Under the pieces are notes generated by a model. That model made no database searches, was not told where the DNA came from, and was given only the letters and a program-made list of their open reading frames with translations. Shown piece after piece: positions 4,646 through 5,637 of a DNA stretch of 5,637 nt. Both the position numbers and the translations under genes were made by a program. Source of the stretch: Rhodobacterales bacterium (GTDB lineage Bacteria; Pseudomonadota; Alphaproteobacteria; Rhodobacterales; Rhodobacteraceae); contig JAACVA010000200.1 of assembly GCA_009992615.1 (NCBI GenBank), positions 1 through 5,637 of the forward strand. Direction: 5' to 3'. Position 1 is the stretch's first letter. Every line of letters starts with the position of its first letter.

Positions 4646-5637
4646 TCCGGAATGGTTTTCGCAGATCCCGAAGGCGGCGCGGTTGTTTCTGGAAGGCCGC
4701 AGGCTGGACGAAGTTGAGTGCATCATTTCCGACATTCCGGGAATCGCACGGGGCAAGGCGATGCCGGCAAGCAAGTTCGCGCGACAGGCGCAGTTCTTCC
4801 TGCCCAATTCGATCTTCTATCAGACGATAACCGGCGGCTGGGCCGAGGCGGCGGGCGCCGAGGGGTTCACCGAACCCGACATGATTCTGACCCCTGATTA
4901 TTCCACCGCCACAGCGGCGCCGTGGACGGCAGACTGGACCCTTCAGGTGATCCACGATGCGACGTTGCAGAACGGCGAGCCGGTGCCGACCGCCCCGCGC
5001 AATGTGCTGCGGCGGGTGATCAGGGCCTATAACGAGCGTGGCTGGAAGCCCGTTATCGCCCCCGAGATGGAGTTTTACCTTGTCGCGCGCAATATCGACC
5101 CGGCCCAGGTGATCGAACCGATGATGGGCCGCACCGGGCGGCGCGCCGCCGCGCGCCAGGCCTATTCGATGAGCGCGGTTGACGAATACGGCCCGGTGAT
5201 TGACGACATCTATGATTTTGCCGAGGCACAAGGGTTTGAAATCGACGGCATCACGCAAGAGGGCGGCGCCGGGCAGCTTGAAATCAACCTGCGCCATGGC
5301 AATCCGATCAAGCTGGCCGATGAGATTTTCTATTTCAAACGCCTGATCCGCGAGGCGGCGCTGCGCCACGATTGTTTTGCCACCTTCATGGCCAAACCGA
5401 TCGAGGATGAACCGGGCAGCGCGATGCACATCCATCATTCGGTCGAGGACTTGGCGACGGGTCAGAACATCTTTTCCACCGCAGATGGCACCGAAACCGT
5501 CGAATTCCGCCATTTCATTGGCGGTATGCAGCGCTATCTTCCTTCGGTCATCGCCGTTTTGGCCCCCTATGTGAACAGCTATCGGCGGTATGTGAAAGAC
5601 CATGCCGCACCGATCAACCTTGAATGGGGGCGCGACA
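4632..5637 (+). CDS. Glutamine synthetase family gamma-glutamyl-amine ligase, PuuA-like (3' end outside window)
   Basis: Enzymes of this family use ATP to join the gamma-carboxyl of glutamate to an amine; PuuA makes gamma-glutamylputrescine as the first step of putrescine breakdown. The frame is open from ATG 4632 to the window end: 335 codons plus one base, about three quarters of the usual 440-470 residues. Residues about 25-105 form the N-terminal beta-grasp domain, with DIPGIARGKAMP. The catalytic domain shows PEMEF (Glu145 and Glu147, metal ligands), QEGGAGQLEIN (Glu210 and Glu217), and KPIEDEPGSAMHIHHS with the nucleotide/metal-site His266. The sequence ends at INLEWGRD, just before the expected NRT/S-R motif. 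An in-frame TGA at 4617-4619 and no other start in between fix ATG 4632, with weak GAAGG at 4618-4622 ahead. It overlaps the hydrolase gene by 14 bases. The preference for putrescine rather than another amine is inferred; it does not look like ammonium-assimilating GlnA. Confidence 0.9.
   Translation, partial: MSKSDPEWFSQIPKAARLFLEGRRLDEVECIISDIPGIARGKAMPASKFARQAQFFLPNSIFYQTITGGWAEAAGAEGFTEPDMILTPDYSTATAAPWTADWTLQVIHDATLQNGEPVPTAPRNVLRRVIRAYNERGWKPVIAPEMEFYLVARNIDPAQVIEPMMGRTGRRAAARQAYSMSAVDEYGPVIDDIYDFAEAQGFEIDGITQEGGAGQLEINLRHGNPIKLADEIFYFKRLIREAALRHDCFATFMAKPIEDEPGSAMHIHHSVEDLATGQNIFSTADGTETVEFRHFIGGMQRYLPSVIAVLAPYVNSYRRYVKDHAAPINLEWGRD

Noticed and set aside
3923..4807. A 294-codon open frame on the minus strand opposite the amidotransferase-like gene.
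   Set aside because: The plus strand has the complete catalytic triad and a fitting start and ribosome site; the reverse frame has no recognisable domain.
4455..5603. A 382-codon open frame on the minus strand opposite the PuuA-like gene.
   Set aside because: The plus strand carries clear glutamine-synthetase motifs throughout; the antisense product has shadow-like composition.

Overview
The window looks like chromosomal DNA from an alphaproteobacterium of the Rhodobacteraceae (Roseobacter/Paracoccus/Rhodobacter relatives). The evidence is the gene order phaC-phaP-phaR, the close match of the encoded proteins to remembered rhodobacterial families, the GC-rich codon use and the CTGC-N3-GCAG type sites next to the pha genes. 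The species cannot be named from this sequence. The genes look like ordinary core or metabolic genes. I see no mobile element, CRISPR array, tRNA, rRNA or phage gene.

Left half (1-2331), polyhydroxyalkanoate (PHA) storage. The window opens inside phaC, the class I PHA synthase; its C-terminal 335 residues are present with the Cys-Asp-His triad. Next on the same strand come phaP, a small phasin that coats the granule, and phaR, the PHA-sensing repressor. Between phaC and phaP lie two perfect CTGC-N3-GCAG palindromes, and between phaP and phaR two degenerate copies; this fits PhaR repressing phaP and itself. A strong intrinsic terminator, preceded by a second hairpin, follows phaP, so phaR probably gets most of its transcripts from its own promoter or from read-through. 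A long two-part inverted repeat (2276-2331) separates phaR from the convergent next gene and probably terminates transcription from both sides.

Right half (2386-5637), amine metabolism. A class III transaminase on the minus strand closely resembles the Vibrio fluvialis/Paracoccus (S)-selective amine:pyruvate transaminase family. It is divergent from a plus-strand pair: a class I glutamine-amidotransferase-like hydrolase, and overlapping it by 14 bases a glutamine-synthetase-like gamma-glutamyl-amine ligase (PuuA type) that runs off the right edge. Together they suggest uptake-linked breakdown of putrescine or other amines: gamma-glutamylation by the ligase, removal of the glutamyl group by the hydrolase, and transamination of an amine to an aldehyde by the transaminase. 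The substrates are inferred from context.

The points most worth a second look are the two pairs of PhaR-type sites with different spacing, an isoleucine where related transaminases carry an active-site tryptophan, the GMP-synthase-like hydrolase coupled to the PuuA-like ligase, and an orphan ribosome-binding-like sequence in the phaP leader. I found no convincing undescribed system.
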